From Phocoena phocoena (taxonomy: Eukaryota > Chordata > Mammalia > Artiodactyla > Phocoenidae): a stretch of 64,000 bases of DNA. How positions within the stretch are numbered: position 1 is the first letter of the stretch; every line of letters starts with the position of its first letter. The translations under genes and the position numbers were made by a program. Below, in pieces: positions 1-12,050 of this stretch. The stretch spans positions 86,803,168 through 86,867,167 of the forward strand of contig NC_089220.1 of the NCBI RefSeq assembly GCF_963924675.1. Direction: 5' to 3'. The notes beneath the pieces were generated by a model. It had not been told where the DNA came from. It made no database searches and worked only from the letters and a program-made list of their open reading frames with translations.

Positions 1-1050
1 ATGCAGGCCCTCGCTCCCTACTCTCAGAGGAGATGGACTCGAGAGCTCGGCAGTTAGGCTGGGAACGATGGAGCCCGTGCAGGTACTTGGTACCTAGAAT
101 GTAGCACCAGGAGGCTGCCCTGGAGCCAGGTGGCCATGTGGCTCCTGAGGGAGAGGTCCGGCCCTGAGGAGGGAAGGCAGAGTTCAGAGGGAGAGAGGAG
201 AGAGGAAGAGAGGGAGAGAGGAACAGTGGTCACCCAGAGAGTTCAGAGGGAGAGAGGAACAGTGGTCACCCAGACTCCTGCAGCCACTGGCCCCAGCTAG
301 TCCTTAACAAACGCAGCACCTTCTTGCACCAATAACCAGCCATTCTACAGGCAAACTGAGGGAACTGGGTGCTTTTCATGATGCAAATAGATATCTGTAG
401 GTTCAGATGCCAGGCATGGGGCCTCAGGCAGCCCTGTTGGCAGTCCTTGCTTGGGTCAGAGAACTGGCTGAGCTCAGCGCCACATGGTGTGGTAGGCAGA
501 GGACATGCACGTGGGGCAGGCAAAACACATTCCGTCTGGAACGTGGAGGTCACTGTGTGCAAGTCAACGGCATGGGAGGGAGGACTACGTGTTCTGTTAG
601 CATAGATGGTCCAAGCCAGACTCAACAAGGGCAGTTAAGACCCTCTGAGCAGATCCTCAAACCTGCTGTCGTAGAGCTTGTAAGAGCAGGGCTAACGAGA
701 GGGCTAGACTTACTGAGATATCAGTGACAATGCTTCAAGAGCCAAGGTGTCCCCATTCCTATGTGGATTCCTTGTATCTGGTGAAGTTACCAGAAGGACA
801 AAAAACCTGAGTTGGGCCTGAAGGAAAGCAAACTCGTCTATCTTTCTCATGGTGAGGCCACTTTTACAGTAAAGTGACTCTTTGAAGCGTCACTGTTTCT
901 TGCTATTGATGGAATAAATTTTGGTTGTATTTTTCCAGCCAGTGCTGAATACCTCAGTGGACTAGTCATATCACAGCTATAGAATTACTGAAAACTCAGC
1001 CAGGCTTGTTAGAAAAAAACTCAACACTTTGTATTTGTGTGAAGCTCATA
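1..1050. other. Unannotated stretch, no gene recognised
   Basis: I see no exon, RNA gene or clear repeat here apart from the purine-rich duplication at 205-274. Short open frames occur on both strands but none resembles a known protein or repeats elsewhere in the window. Confidence 0.5.
205..274. repeat. Imperfect 35-bp tandem duplication in a purine-rich tract
   Basis: A 27-base unit containing gaacagtggtcacccaga occurs at 213-239 and again, identical, at 248-274 (period 35). It lies at the end of a GA-rich stretch (183-220), which favours replication slippage. Confidence 0.85.
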
Positions 1051-1116
<66 letters not shown>

Positions 1117-1136
1117 CGCACACACATACACACTCA
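1051..1136. repeat. Compound (CT)n(CA)n microsatellite
   Basis: About 30 bases of CT repeat run straight into about 32 bases of CA repeat, followed by degraded CA units. The His/Thr-rich open frame across it is a by-product of the repeat. Confidence 0.97.
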
Positions 1137-1206
1137 CCCTCTCATACAACTATGCCTACAACGTTGCTTCAGATAATTTGTAAAGAAAGCCCAGCGTTTT
1201 GGGGCA

Positions 1207-1973
1207 AATAGACAACCCCTTGGAATGTAAACTGGTACAGCCACTATGGAAAAGAGTATGGGAGTTCCTCAAAAAACTAAAAATAGAGTTGCTATGTGAT
1301 CCAGCAATCCCACTCCTGGGCATATATCCAGAAAAAACTATAATTCAAAAAGATACATGCACCCCTATGTTCATAGCAGCACTATACACAATAGCCAAGA
1401 CATGGAAACAACCTCAATGTCCATCAACAGATGAATGGATAAAGAAGATATGCTACATATATACAATGGAATATTACTCAGCCATAAAAAGAATGAATTA
1501 AGGCCATTTGCAGCAACATAGACAGACCTAGAGATTATCATAGTAAGTGAAGAAAGTCAGAAAGAGAAAGACAAATACCGTATGATATCACTTATATGTG
1601 GAATCTAAAATATGACACAAATGAACTTATCTACGAAACAGGAACAGACTCACAGACATAGAGAACAGATGTGTGGTTGCCAGGGGCAGGGGGTGGGGGT
1701 GGGGGTGGGGAAGGAAGCACTGGGAGTTTGGGATTAGCAGATGCAAACTATCATATATAGAATGGATAAACAACAAGGTCCTACTGTATAGCACAGGGAA
1801 CTATATTCAATATCCTGTGATAAACCATAATGGAAAAGAATATAAAAAAGTATGTCTCTATGTGTATAACTGAGTCACTTTGCTGTACAGCAGAAATTAG
1901 CACAACATTGTAAATCAGTTATACTTCAGTAAAATAAATTACTTAAAAAGGAAATACAATAGACATCCCCTTG
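1207..1973 (+). mobile_element. L1 copy C: 5'-truncated LINE-1 3' end with TSD
   Basis: The element body (about 1223-1957) starts inside the last part of ORF2 and runs through the 3'UTR to an A-rich end. The translated start at 1223-1501 shows the typical ORF2 C-terminal sequence, with [14 protein letters not shown] and YIYTMEYYSAIK, and the frame ends at 1501. Flanks aatagacaaccccttg (1207-1222) and aatagacatccccttg (1958-1973) differ at one base and are the target-site duplication. The 3'UTR differs from that of copies A and B (different wording after the ORF2 stop, a G-rich tract, and an ending gtaaatcagttatacttcag), so this is a different, probably older, L1 subfamily. Truncation at the 5' end is the usual outcome of target-primed reverse transcription. 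Confidence 0.93.
1683..1710 (+). other. G-rich tract in L1 3'UTR, potential G-quadruplex
   Basis: Five runs of four or five G (1683-1686, 1689-1693, 1695-1699, 1701-1705, 1707-1710) are separated by one or two bases, which satisfies the usual G4 motif on the + strand. A G-rich tract that can form a quadruplex is a known feature of L1 3'UTRs. Formation here is inferred, not shown. Confidence 0.75.
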
Positions 1974-3786
1974 CACCCAACCCTAAAGACAGTTTGACAA
2001 CACATTTTATTGCCTTTTTTTTTTTTTTTGTAAAGGGCAAATGCACATGCTATTTGTCAAGCCTGGGAATTTCTGGGGTTAAGGGGAGTGGCCTCGGTGG
2101 CCACGGTCAGGAGCACCATGTCAAGCTCAGCATCCTCACTGGTTCTCATAATCCTGCAGCCTTCCCCCCAGTCTCCTTGCCCCTCAGCAGAAAACTGTTT
2201 ATTGGCCAGTACCAACAAATGTGGTGGGTTCTAGGCTGGACACATCCAATAATGAAGAGTCCAGGATTTCCGAGTCCTGGTGCAGTCTCCTTTTCAATTA
2301 CCCTATCAGGTCACTCACGTTCCCTTGGAGTTGACGTGGAGGCAAAGGGAGCAGAGAGGGGAAGGGCCCTGGGAAGGTTCACTGAGGATGAGCCCTGGGC
2401 TTGGAGTCAAGGCCCTGCTCTGCCACTTCTCAGCTTGTGACCTCAGACCTGTCCCTTAATCCTTCTGAGCTTCTGTTTCCTTAGCTACAAAACAAGATTA
2501 ACACTACATCTCTCAAAGGATTATTGTGAGGCTCAAAACAAGAGACATAATATACATAAAAACCCTGTGTATTTTCCCTACCAACCTCCTCTGTCTCCTG
2601 TGGCCCCTTCTTCCCTTAGGCTGAATGGACTTGAACATAACACAGCCTTAGCGATGGGGCTGTGCACTCACGGAACAGAGGCCAGTCCTCCCTGGACAAG
2701 AATGCTCAGGTGGGTCCTGGCTACACGTCCACCTGTGCAGTGTCCCCGAGCTTATGGGGTTGGCTACTGTTTTGGAAATCTGCCCCGCAGGGCTCTCAAG
2801 GCACAGATTTGCATCTTCTCCATATCCCAAGGCTATTTTCCCCAGACTAGGTCAGAAGAAAAGTATAAAATATCAAATATATGCCATCAACCCAAACCCC
2901 TCGGAGGCCTGGCAGCTGTATTTAATTCCACGGGGACAAAGGCAGAGCTTCTTCTGATAATGCTCTCGACACGCTCCTAACACTCGGGAAGGAGTGAGTG
3001 AGGTGGAGGATGAGACACGACACAGTTCCAACAGCCACCATACCTTTTAATGCCTTGGCATTAATTAGAAAAAAAAGAAAAAAATTGGAAAAGTGTATTT
3101 AAGTTACTCCAGAGCGCCGATCTCTTTCAAAAACCATAATTGGTTCTCTTTGGCATTAAAGCTACAAGAGTGAATTGTAGCTTCAGACTCTTCCCCCTGC
3201 AGTCCGCAGGTGACTGCCCATCCTGCTGGCAGGTAAAGGGGGAGGTACGAACAAGCAGAGCTCACAGCTCCTGGATTGGAGTCCCAAGTTCCCCAGAGCT
3301 CACTCAGTCACTCACAGCTGCTGGTGTCCCTAGCTAGGACCAGGCAGGTCATTCTCATTGCTTCTCCTGAGAAGGACAACGAGGGCCTCCCTTGAAAAGT
3401 CTCTCATCAGAGCAGAGAAGCCTCTGAGGTAGGGTCCAGGGCCCGGCTCTTGGTCTGTGGTCCCACTGATGGTACAAAGCCACACTGATGAATGACCCCC
3501 TTCCCACCATTTAAGTGGAGACAACCTCACTGGAACAACAAAACTGGAAGTCCCAGGAGATGAGTGAGACAGCTGGGGCCAGAAACCAAGCAGGTGGTGG
3601 AAAGATGGTTTATTTTACAAATGCTGAGGCCTGGGAAAGCAATAGGGCAAACCCCAGATCTCCCAATAGCAGCTGTCCCAGTGGTGGAGGGGGATGGAGC
3701 GGGGAGGTAAGGTAGGAGGCAATGGCTAGCTCTCTTGAAAATAGTTTCCTTAATAAGCAAATTCAGAACCATACCATGCTCTGGAC
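1974..3786. other. Mostly unannotated sequence
   Basis: Apart from a poly(T) run near 2015-2031 and the MIR at 2395-2560, I see no gene or clear repeat. The AT-rich patch at 3040-3140 is low complexity. Confidence 0.45.
2395..2560 (+). repeat. MIR-like ancient SINE
   Basis: The order of motifs matches MIR: a 'ctctgccacttctcagcttgtgacct' type core, then a pyrimidine-rich 'cttctgtttcctta' segment, then 'ttattgtgaggctcaaa'. Diverged, no TSD visible. Confidence 0.7.
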
Positions 3787-3940
3787 CAGTGGTTCTAACT
3801 GGAGCCTGCATTGGAATCACCTGGATAGTTGTTAAAACAGAATGCTGGGCCCCTCTCCCAGAGTATCTGGCCCAGTGGGTCTGGGATGGGGCTTAACAAG
3901 ATCAAGGTGATGCCCATGCTGATGGTCTGGGGATCATGGG
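3787..3940 (+). mobile_element. MER5-like (hAT-Charlie) non-autonomous DNA transposon
   Basis: It begins with cagtggttct and continues through ggaatcacctgga, gttaaaaca, tgctgggcccc and gtgggtctgggatggggc to ggtctggggatca, in the order known for the MER5 family. This is an ancient mammal-wide element with no coding capacity. Confidence 0.75.
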
Positions 3941-4087
3941 ACTAGATCCACCCTTCTCCAGCACCTGTTGGTCACTAGCAGCTCTCGGGGCAAGGACTGC
4001 AGGGATAAGGGGGAGAAAAAGTGGATATTTGAACTCCAGGACTAATACCACTCTAGAATTGTGCTCCTGCTTTGTCAGCACAATTCT

Positions 4088-4314
4088 TTTTTTGTCAAGT
4101 GTTCAGTTTATTTATTTATTTTTTAAAGATTTTTTTTTGATGTGGACCATTTTAAAAGTCTTCACTGAATTTGTTACAATACTGCTTCTGTTTTATGCTT
4201 TGGTGTTTTTTTGGCCGTGAGGCATGTGGGATATTAGATCCCTGACCAGGGATCGAACCTGCACCCGCTGCATTGGAAGGCGAAGTCTCAACCACTGGAC
4301 CGCCAGGGAAGTCC
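4088..4314 (-). mobile_element. CHR-type tRNA-derived SINE 1 (older subtype)
   Basis: Read on the minus strand it starts with gggacttccctggcggtcc, keeps a B-box-like ggttcgatccc, and ends in an A-rich tail (T-rich on + at 4088-4140). Flanks cacaattct (4079-4087) and cacaactct (4315-4323) form a TSD with one mismatch. The divergence suggests an older subtype than the ggcttccctggtggcgc copies. Confidence 0.88.
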
Positions 4315-4323
4315 CACAACTCT

Positions 4324-7250
4324 CACTTTTTATTCAGTTTTCATGTTCTCATGTACCAAGAGTACCAACTTCAGAGCACTAGGCTTGTGGGTTCAATACT
4401 ACAGAGGAATTCTGCTCCTTCCTGCCAGATTTTTCAAACTCTACCTTTCATGACAGTGGGCAGCTGCCCAGTTCTGGCTGGAAAGTTCAAGTCCCCAATC
4501 ACCATTTACTTTCAATGGCTAAGTAGCACAAAATTCACTGCCCTTTTGCCATGAGCTACATCATCAGAAAATAAAGCTGGCAAGTATCATCAAACCTAAT
4601 TCAGAGATAGAGCTCCCTTCTCACCCCAGTTTTGCCATCAGTGGCAGGGAGTCTGTTCCAGAACATTTCCTCCCCTGGCCTCTAGGGTCTCTCGTCTAGG
4701 AAGCAGGTGGGCTGGTGGCTGCCCCAGGCCCGTGCCTGCTGCTGCCTCCTTCCTGCATCTGTGCTCTTTAAGGTTCTCAGTCAGACTTCCGTCTTGGCTG
4801 TCATGACCAGCCTTCTCCTTCCTCTTTCCTGGGCGAGGATTCAGACGTTCCTCCATCAGTGGGTGGGGAAGTAGATGGGTATGGGATAGGTGCCCTGAGG
4901 ATGTTCCATGCCAGGGAGGAAAGTCTTCTGTGTTCAGCTTTGAGCAGGGAGTTTGGGGCAGCAGGGACATGAGGGAGTAAGGAAAAGCAAATTCTGAGCC
5001 CAAGAGAATTTGGGCAAGTCCTTTCTTTCTCTGAGTCTCAGTTTCCCTCTGTGTAAATGACCTTGTGTCCCTTTATGCCTTTATGTGCCCAGAGTCTCTG
5101 ATTCTGTTCTTAGCTGACCAGAGTAATCACACTACAGGTCCATCTTCTCTTAAGTGAGGATAAAATAAGTGGAAAAAAAAAAACAAACCAAAAAACAAAA
5201 AAGAGTAATCAGGTAGCTTTACAAGGTGGATGTTCATTAAGACATTTATCACTAGTTTAATTAATTTGAAAAACTCAGGGCCATTGCTCAAAGTAAATGG
5301 GAAGAGTAACTAAACAGAATTCATTCAATTCTGGAAACTGCCTCTAGCAGGCCTCAGACAGTGAAGACCATTATGTGAAACTGTTATCCCACTACGAGTC
5401 TGGTCATTTTACATTCCGCTGTAAACTACAGAAAAAATCCTCTTAGATCCTCCAGTGCACACCTCCAGCCTCACACAGAGGGAACTGCTGCAGGGTCTTC
5501 TCAGGTTGGATGCTGAGGCTGTGCCTCCCTCTGTCCTCCCCAGGCCCACTGTTTCCTAGACTACATCCCAGGCGGCAGTGGGGCTCCTGAATTTCTGTAT
5601 GAAAGGGCCTTAGGGGTGACAGTCTGGGGTTGGGGAGGGGAATGAAGTTTTCTTTGCATGACCCTGAATATAAGATTGAGAACTCTTCAACCGTCTAGTA
5701 AAGAAGGGGTAGAGAATGACAGAGATGGGAAGGGGCTGATAAGGTGTTCCTTCCAACCTCATCCCACACTATCCTAAATTTGCCCGGAGGCAGAGCCTCT
5801 GAACTTGGGCTGAGATAAAAGTCAAGGATGTGCTTTGAGGTAAGTGCCCTCCCAGTCCCTGAGCTTAAGTTTCCTGAGGGTTCTTCCAGATATAATTACT
5901 TCAGTGGCTGAGCGGCAACAGGTACCTCTTGGTCTATGAATAATTCCTGGGCTTGGAAATGTATCTCCTCACATGCACTGGAGGTGGGGTGGGGTGATCA
6001 CCTCCCCAGGACATCAGGTGAAACCACGGTCTAGGCCTTGCAGTATGGTGGAGAGAGCAAACGGAGGTGGCAAGACTTGTGGACGTGTGCCAGAGCTCCT
6101 TCAGCAGTTCTTCGGCCTGAAGAGTAGCGGTGAATGCAGGAGAGGTGGGAGATTTGAGCTCAGCAGCACTCCCGAGGTCTCTGGCACACCCCTGTCATCT
6201 CTGTGCCTCTGCACAGCAAGGCCACCAGTACTGAGACCAAGAGTCCCCTGAGGGTCGTATGGCAGCGCAGAGAAGTCACCACTGAAAAAAATTTTGCACA
6301 TCTGCTGCAAACTGAATATTGTGTCATTTGAAGGCCAAAAAATGGATGACGAACCCCTGGGAAAAATGCTCAACTCAGTAAATATCTATTGAGGGCCTCC
6401 CATGGGCAAGGCACTGCCTGAGCATTCTCAGGACTGCAGAGACATGGGATTTAGAGACATCTGAAAAAGTGACTTGGGAAAAGCCATCTTCTTTCCTCCA
6501 ATCTCCTGGCACTCACTGTGTGTACCATGCACCCGTCCTACTGCTGCCTCTCCATGTTCATGTCCCCGTTCCTGTCTGTTACCAGGAGAGGTAGAAGTGT
6601 GCTCCCCAGTGTTTGCGCTCACAGCGCACAGCCCAGGGCCTTGTACCTGATCCTCAGGAAGTGTTTGTTGATTAGCTACTAAATGATATGACCAGGCTAT
6701 TAGCTGAAGACTAGCAGTAGCTCATCTTCCCTGATGAGGTCCTCCTGGGTCTTCAACTCCTAATACCCAGTGAGATCAGTGTAGGAAAGAACAGAGAAGG
6801 ATCGTGTTGGGATAAGACTGCTCCTGGAGATGGAGTCCCTGTCCAAAGCAGAGTCAAACTTAACCCTAGAACTTATTCCAGGATTGGAGTCCCAAGTATT
6901 ACCTTTTGTCCGGCCTCCTGATTCTAACTCCACCTGCACCTGAGTGGTACAAGGGGCTCCCAGCCTAAACGCCACCAGGCAACAGAAAGTGGCCTGCAGT
7001 ACAGCTCGGCTCCAAAATAACTGCTCGGTCACCCACACACAGTCATGGGAAAGGGAAACACAGCTCTGCTTCCAGGAAGGTCTCTAGCTGGGTCCTTGCC
7101 ATTGAAAAGGGAATTAAAAGTTCGATACTGGAAAAGACTAATCATTACATATGTGTAATTATATTGATGTGAATCTCAGAGCCAAGTTCCTTTCAGGAAG
7201 TTGATATTGGAAAACACTTTCATGCTCCTGGGATCACGTGGAATAGGATT
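4324..7250. other. Unannotated stretch
   Basis: No gene is recognised. It holds an A-rich tract at 5173-5199 (see findings) and a short MIR-like piece near 6370-6425. Open frames such as 4638-5003 (minus) and 5973-6251 (plus) show no family resemblance. Confidence 0.45.
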
Positions 7251-7468
7251 TAGGATGTTTTTTTTTGCAGTATATGGGCCTCTCACTGTTGTGGCCTCTC
7301 CCGTTGAGGAGCACAGGCTCCGGACACAAAGGCTCAGCGGCCATGGCTCACGGGCCCAGCCGCTCCGCGGCACGTGGGATCTTCCCAGACCGGGGCACGA
7401 ACCCGTGTCCCCTGCATCGGCAGGCGGACTCTCAACCACTGTGCCACCAGGGAAGCCCTAGGATGTTT
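7251..7468 (-). mobile_element. CHR SINE 2 with TSD
   Basis: On the minus strand it reads gggcttccctggtggcacagtgg and ends in a short A tail. Body 7261-7458; TSD taggatgttt at 7251-7260 and 7459-7468. This is the short class (about 200 bp) without the extra internal modules of the long copies. Confidence 0.96.
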
Positions 7469-8783
7469 TAAATTTCTGTAAATTATCAGACACATTCCCA
7501 TGGGCAAATTCCACATGTCTCTAGGTATTTCCTCTTTCCCTTACAGTTTTTCTGATGCTTTGCCTGTCTTTCTAAAATATTTCCCGACACCTAGCACCTA
7601 GGTGCCCAGGATCTTCTTTGGGCTTCAGATCAATGGGTGATTAATAACATAGGATTGGATACCTGCCTTGTCGTTTGTCACAGGTCAGGTTATACAGGAA
7701 GTGACTCTGGGATGGAGTTTAGCATGCAGGATGTTTTTAAGGAGTGCTCTTGGAATTGACACCCATGGAAAGTTATGAAAGAAAGGTGGAGTGGGCAGAG
7801 GGAGAAGGTGAGCTGCGATGCAGGCCTAGTGTCGACTTGGCTGAACTATGGAGAGCTCTGGAGCTAGAATGGTCCTTCAGAGTTATTTCAAGTTGAACCA
7901 AAATAGCCAGGCCTTGTACACCCCTGCTTGAGCAGTCACTGGATGTAGACCACTGCCAACAGCACTCCCAGAGGATTGGGTGGAACATCAGAGTCTATCA
8001 TATCACTCTCAACACAAACCCAAAATCATAACTACCATTTCTTAAGAGAAATGTGCAAAGCATTCCTCAAGCATTCTCTCTGATGCTAACAATTCCATAA
8101 CAAAGGTTTCTATTAATCCCATTTTACCAAAGAGGAAACCAAGGCTTAGTGGAGTTAAATGACATATCTAAGACCACACAACTAGTATGTGGGGCTCAAA
8201 TCCAGGCCTACCTTGCCCCAAAGTTCACACTCCTTCCATTATGCTGAACTGCCATCCTTCGATTTTTCTCGTATGTCCCCTGCGGAAGCAACCTACAGCT
8301 CCATACTTCTATGCAGCTTTGGGTTGGATTTATAATCCTCTGACTCTATGTCTAAATGCATAGCTAAGCCCATTGCTTGAATTTTTTTCTGACTCTTTAG
8401 ATCTCTTAGACCTGGACACTATTGGCCTGCTTCAAGCAGAAAACCACTCCTGCTGGAAAAAGTGGAGATGCCAGGCTTCTCCATGAAGATACACAAAGGG
8501 GAAAAATCCTCAAAACCTAACAGGAAGCCAGTAATTCAGTCGACAATATTTGAAGATGATGAATAAGCAGCATTTAAAGCCAGATTTCTTCTTACTTTTC
8601 TTTTAGGTTTTTTTTTGGATCAGAACATTTCCAAATCTTTATATCCAGGAGATTAGAGATCAGCTGGTAACCAATCCCAAATCTCTAGGTATTTGGGGGA
8701 GCTGAGGCAAGAGCTGGGTGTAACACAAGAGGTCATATGCACTCTTTCTATACCCCCAAAGGCTGTTATCAATTTTTAAAAAA
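7469..8783. other. Unannotated stretch with one MIR
   Basis: Apart from the MIR at 8085-8250 no element or exon is recognised. Confidence 0.45.
8085..8250 (-). repeat. MIR-like ancient SINE
   Basis: The string cccattttaccaaagagg, followed by a ctaagaccacacaacta core and gctcaaatccaggc, is the reverse complement of the MIR order. Confidence 0.7.
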
Positions 8784-8934
8784 AAATTTTTATTTTGTCT
8801 GCGCCGGGTCTTAGTTGCAGCATGCAGGACCTTAGCTGCAGCATGTGGGATCTAGTTCCCTGACCAGGGATCGAACTCGGGCCCCCTGCATTGGGACCGT
8901 GGAGTCTTACCCACTGGACCACCAGGGAAGTCCC
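8784..8934 (-). mobile_element. CHR-type SINE 3 (older, short subtype)
   Basis: Minus-strand sequence starts gggacttccctggtggtcc and keeps ggttcgatccctggtcaggg-like B-box sequence, degraded. A clean TSD is not visible. It lies only about 50 bp upstream of SINE 4, in the same orientation. Confidence 0.88.
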
Positions 8935-8960
8935 TATTTTGTTCTTCCTTTGTACACTCC

Positions 8961-9281
8961 AGATATCGTTAAACTTTACATTTTATTTATTTATTTTTGG
9001 CTGTGTTGGGTCTTCGTTTCTGTGCCAGGGCTTTCTCTAGTTGTGGCAAGCGGGCGCCACTCTTCATCGCGGTGCGCGGGCCTCTCACTCTTGCGGCCTC
9101 TCTTGTTGAGGAGCACAGGCTCCAGACGTACAGGCTCAGTAGTTGTGGCTCACGGGCCTAGCTGCTCCGTGGCATGTGGGATCTTCCCAGACCAGGGCTT
9201 GAACCCGTGTCCCCTGCATTAGCAGGCAGATTCTCAACCACTGTGCCACCAGGGAAGCCCAGATATCGTTAAAGTTTAACA
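8961..9281 (-). mobile_element. CHR SINE 4 with TSD (long class)
   Basis: Body 8981-9260 on the minus strand, with a TTTA-type tail on the left. TSD: agatatcgttaaactttaca (8961-8980) and agatatcgttaaagtttaaca (9261-9281). It includes the longer 3' part ending in the 'aagacccaacacagcc' module that the short class lacks. Confidence 0.95.
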
Positions 9282-9734
9282 TGACATCTATAGGCCAGAG
9301 GAAGTCGTCGGCTCACGACAAGAAAATCTGCTGCCTCAGCAAAACGATGCATCATTGGCAAGTTTACTTGGCCCTGCGGGTCTTTCTCCCCAGGCAGAGT
9401 GTCTTATATGTTGTTCTCTGAGGTGCTCTTTTCAATTCATCAAAGGTACTTACTTAGGAAAGCATGTGACATCAGACTGTGTAAGAGACACAGTCAGTGG
9501 AATAAGCTCTGGAGCAGCCCCTCAGTGTGTTCAAGTCCTCCCTGAACTTCAAGTAAGAAATCTTTTGAGGCCATATTACTGATACCTATTCTCCCTGCCC
9601 AGGAGGACTCCAAAGATGAAGAGTGATGGGGTGATCCCCTCAATTTTCCATTAACTAGAGGTGAACCTTATTTTGGGGAGTGGAAGAATTTCTCACAAAT
9701 TACGGTGAGGAGATATATGTCATAACAGAGGTAT
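9282..9734. other. Unannotated stretch
   Basis: No exon or repeat is recognised between the SINE and the ancient repeat that begins near 9735. Confidence 0.4.
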
Positions 9735-10320
9735 TGTACAAGGTACAGGGATAGTGTGATGGAATTAGACTACCAGAAAGACCTCACAAAGAGAAGGATT
9801 TACTAACTGAGTCTTGAAGGATGCATAGAGCTCGCCAGCCTACGAGTGGGAGAACGGCATAGGGAACAGCATGTCCAGAGCAGGGCACGTTCTAGGAATT
9901 TTACCACCTGCCATGGCACAAGGAGGTCTGTTGCAGGAGATCAAGGTGAAATACGGAGAGGCAGACAAGGGCTGGGTGGTCAATGGCCACATATGCCATC
10001 CTAAGGGCTTTATTCTGTCAATGATGGCAAAGGTTGGAAAGATTTTAAGTGGGAATAAGATGTAAGTAGATTTCATGTTGGTGGAGGAGGATTAGAAGAC
10101 GGTAAGACTAGAAGCAGGAAGACCAGATGGAAAATCATTGTAACAATCCAAATGAGCTTTGATGGACACACAGACTACAATAATGGTGATGAGAATAAAA
10201 ATGGGATGGATTAAAGAACTATTTAGGTGGCAGAATAAACAGTGTTTCAGTGACCAGTTTGAAGAGGGCTGTGAATGCGTAGAAACGGAGGACAATTTCC
10301 ACAATTTCAGTTCAGCAAGG
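9735..10320 (+). repeat. Ancient interspersed repeat, family not named (copy 1)
   Basis: Word order (ctgagtcttgaaggatg ... gggaacagcatg ... tatgccatcctaagggcttta ... gattttaagtggga ... gaagcaggaagacca) recurs in diverged form near 37.6, 44.1 and 51.6 kb. It resembles a mammal-wide repeat, but I will not assign a name without a library search. Confidence 0.5.
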
Positions 10321-10619
10321 AGGCTGGGAGAATAGGTTGAAAAGCTATCTTTAAATTGAGTATTATCACAATGACTTTGGCGAATGGGTCATTAATTCTT
10401 TCAGGGCTCCAACTATTGAATTAATTAAGGAAATAATTAAGATTTCCTAGATCAGTCATTACATTGATTTATTTTTAGAGCACGCTGTTTTTGGCAAATC
10501 TTATCTCAAAAAAATATTTGCTAGAATACATTTCCTTCTTATAGGTACCATGATTGAATTCAATTTTCAAGGCATATAAGTCATGTTTGTATCAACAGAG
10601 ATTTGTACATTTCTTTAAA

Positions 10620-10790
10620 GTTAGTTTTAGATGCCCTTCTCTGATCTTCCATAGCATTCTGGGCATACCCTCCCTCTCCGTGTGTTGTAATGATCTACTA
10701 ATTTGTCATGGAGGCAGGGTGGATGGAACAGGGACCTTGTCTTACTTCTCTGGTATGCCTAATCCTTGAAACATAGCAGGCACTCAAGGA
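10620..10790 (+). repeat. L2-like LINE 3' remnant
   Basis: The segment with atgcccttctctgatcttcc, cagggaccttgtctta and catagcaggcactcaa has the order of an L2 3' end. Confidence 0.55.
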
Positions 10791-10817
10791 AATAATCTTG
10801 ACTCAATAAAAGCTGTA

Positions 10818-11031
10818 AAAATAAAAGTAGTGGGGCTTCCCTGGTGGCGCAGTGGTTGAGAGTCTGCCTGCCGATGCAGGGGATGGGTTCGTGCCCCGGT
10901 CCGGGAAGATCCCACATGCCACGGAGCGGCTGGGCCTGTGAGCTATGGCTGCTGAGCCTGCGCGTCCGGAGCCACAACAGTGAGGGGCCCGAGTACCGCA
11001 AAAATAAATAAATAAATAAAATAAAAGTAGT
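10818..11031 (+). mobile_element. CHR SINE 5 with TSD (short, internally deleted)
   Basis: Body about 10832-11017, starting ggggcttccctggtggcgc, with a TAAA-repeat tail. TSD aaaataaaagtagt at 10818-10831 and 11018-11031. Relative to other short copies it lacks the 'cctgtgctccgcaacgggag' stretch before the last module. Confidence 0.96.
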
Positions 11032-11380
11032 AAAGTATATCTAACAACCCCATTCCAACTGCCCTTTCCTTAGACTGGCGAGTAGAACTGAAACTAATTG
11101 TGCACAAAAACCTATGTGAATGCTCCTCTTGTCCCAGCAGCTGAGTCTCAGCACTAACTTCAAGTGGTATACTGGTGAAAACTTTCACACCAAGCAGAGT
11201 CAATTCCAGGCATAGGAAACACAGTACATCTCAAGATTTAGCCCATCAGCAGGCGTTCTGGAGGCAATATTTTTTCATTTCTAAGATTCTTATTCAAGAG
11301 ATATATTAAGAGAATGACTGGCACTTATTGTCAAATTAGCTATGACAGGTGTACAATGTTTTCACTTTAAGGAGGAGCTT

Positions 11381-11391
11381 CAAGATGGCGG
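11381..11391 (+). promoter_or_regulatory. YY1-type site at L1 copy A 5' end
   Basis: The bases caagatggcgg fit the YY1 core (CAANATGGCGG). A YY1 site close to the L1 start, which sets the transcription start, is known for human L1. The same site is present in copy B at 52252-52262. Confidence 0.7.
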
Positions 11392-12050
11392 AAGAGTAAG
11401 ACATGGAGATCACCATTCTCCCCAAAAATACATCAGAAATACACCTACATGTGGAACAACTCCTACAGAACACCTACTAAACGCTGGCAGAAGACCTCAG
11501 ACTTCCCAAAAGGCAAGAAACTCCCCACGTACCTGGGTAGCGCAAAAGAAAAAACAGAGACAAAAGAATAGGGACAGGACCTGCACCAGTGGGAGGGAGC
11601 TGTGAAGGAGGAAAGGTTTCCACACACTAGGAAGCCCCTTCTTGGGAGGAGACCATGGGTGGCGGAGGGGGGAGCTTCGGAGCCACGGAGGAGAGCGCAG
11701 CAACAGGGGTGCAGAGGGCAAAGTGGAGAGATTCCCGCACAGAGGATCGGTGGCGACCACCACTCACCAGCCCGAGAGGCTTGTTTGCTCACTCGCCGAG
11801 GCGGGTGGGGGCTGGGAGCTGAGGCTCGGGCTTCTGTCGGATCCCAAGGAGAGGACTGGGGTTGGCGGCATGAACACAGCCTGAAGGGGGCTAGTGCACC
11901 ACAGCTATCCAGGAGGGAGTCCGGGAAAACGTCTGGAGCTGCTGAAGAGGCAAGAGACTTTTTCTTGACTCTTTATTTCGTGGTGCGCAAGGAGAGGGGA
12001 TTAAGAGCGCCGCTTAAAGGAGCTCTGGAGATGGGCGCGAGCCGCGGCTA

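Noticed and set aside
1029..1211. His/Thr-rich open frame
   Set aside because: It is a translation of the CT/CA microsatellite.
1994..2440. 148-codon plus-strand open frame
   Set aside because: It starts in a poly(T) run and runs into a MIR; no conserved features.
4638..5003. 121-codon minus-strand open frame
   Set aside because: No family resemblance, no splice context, low-complexity Pro/Leu/Ser composition; length is within chance for GC-rich DNA.
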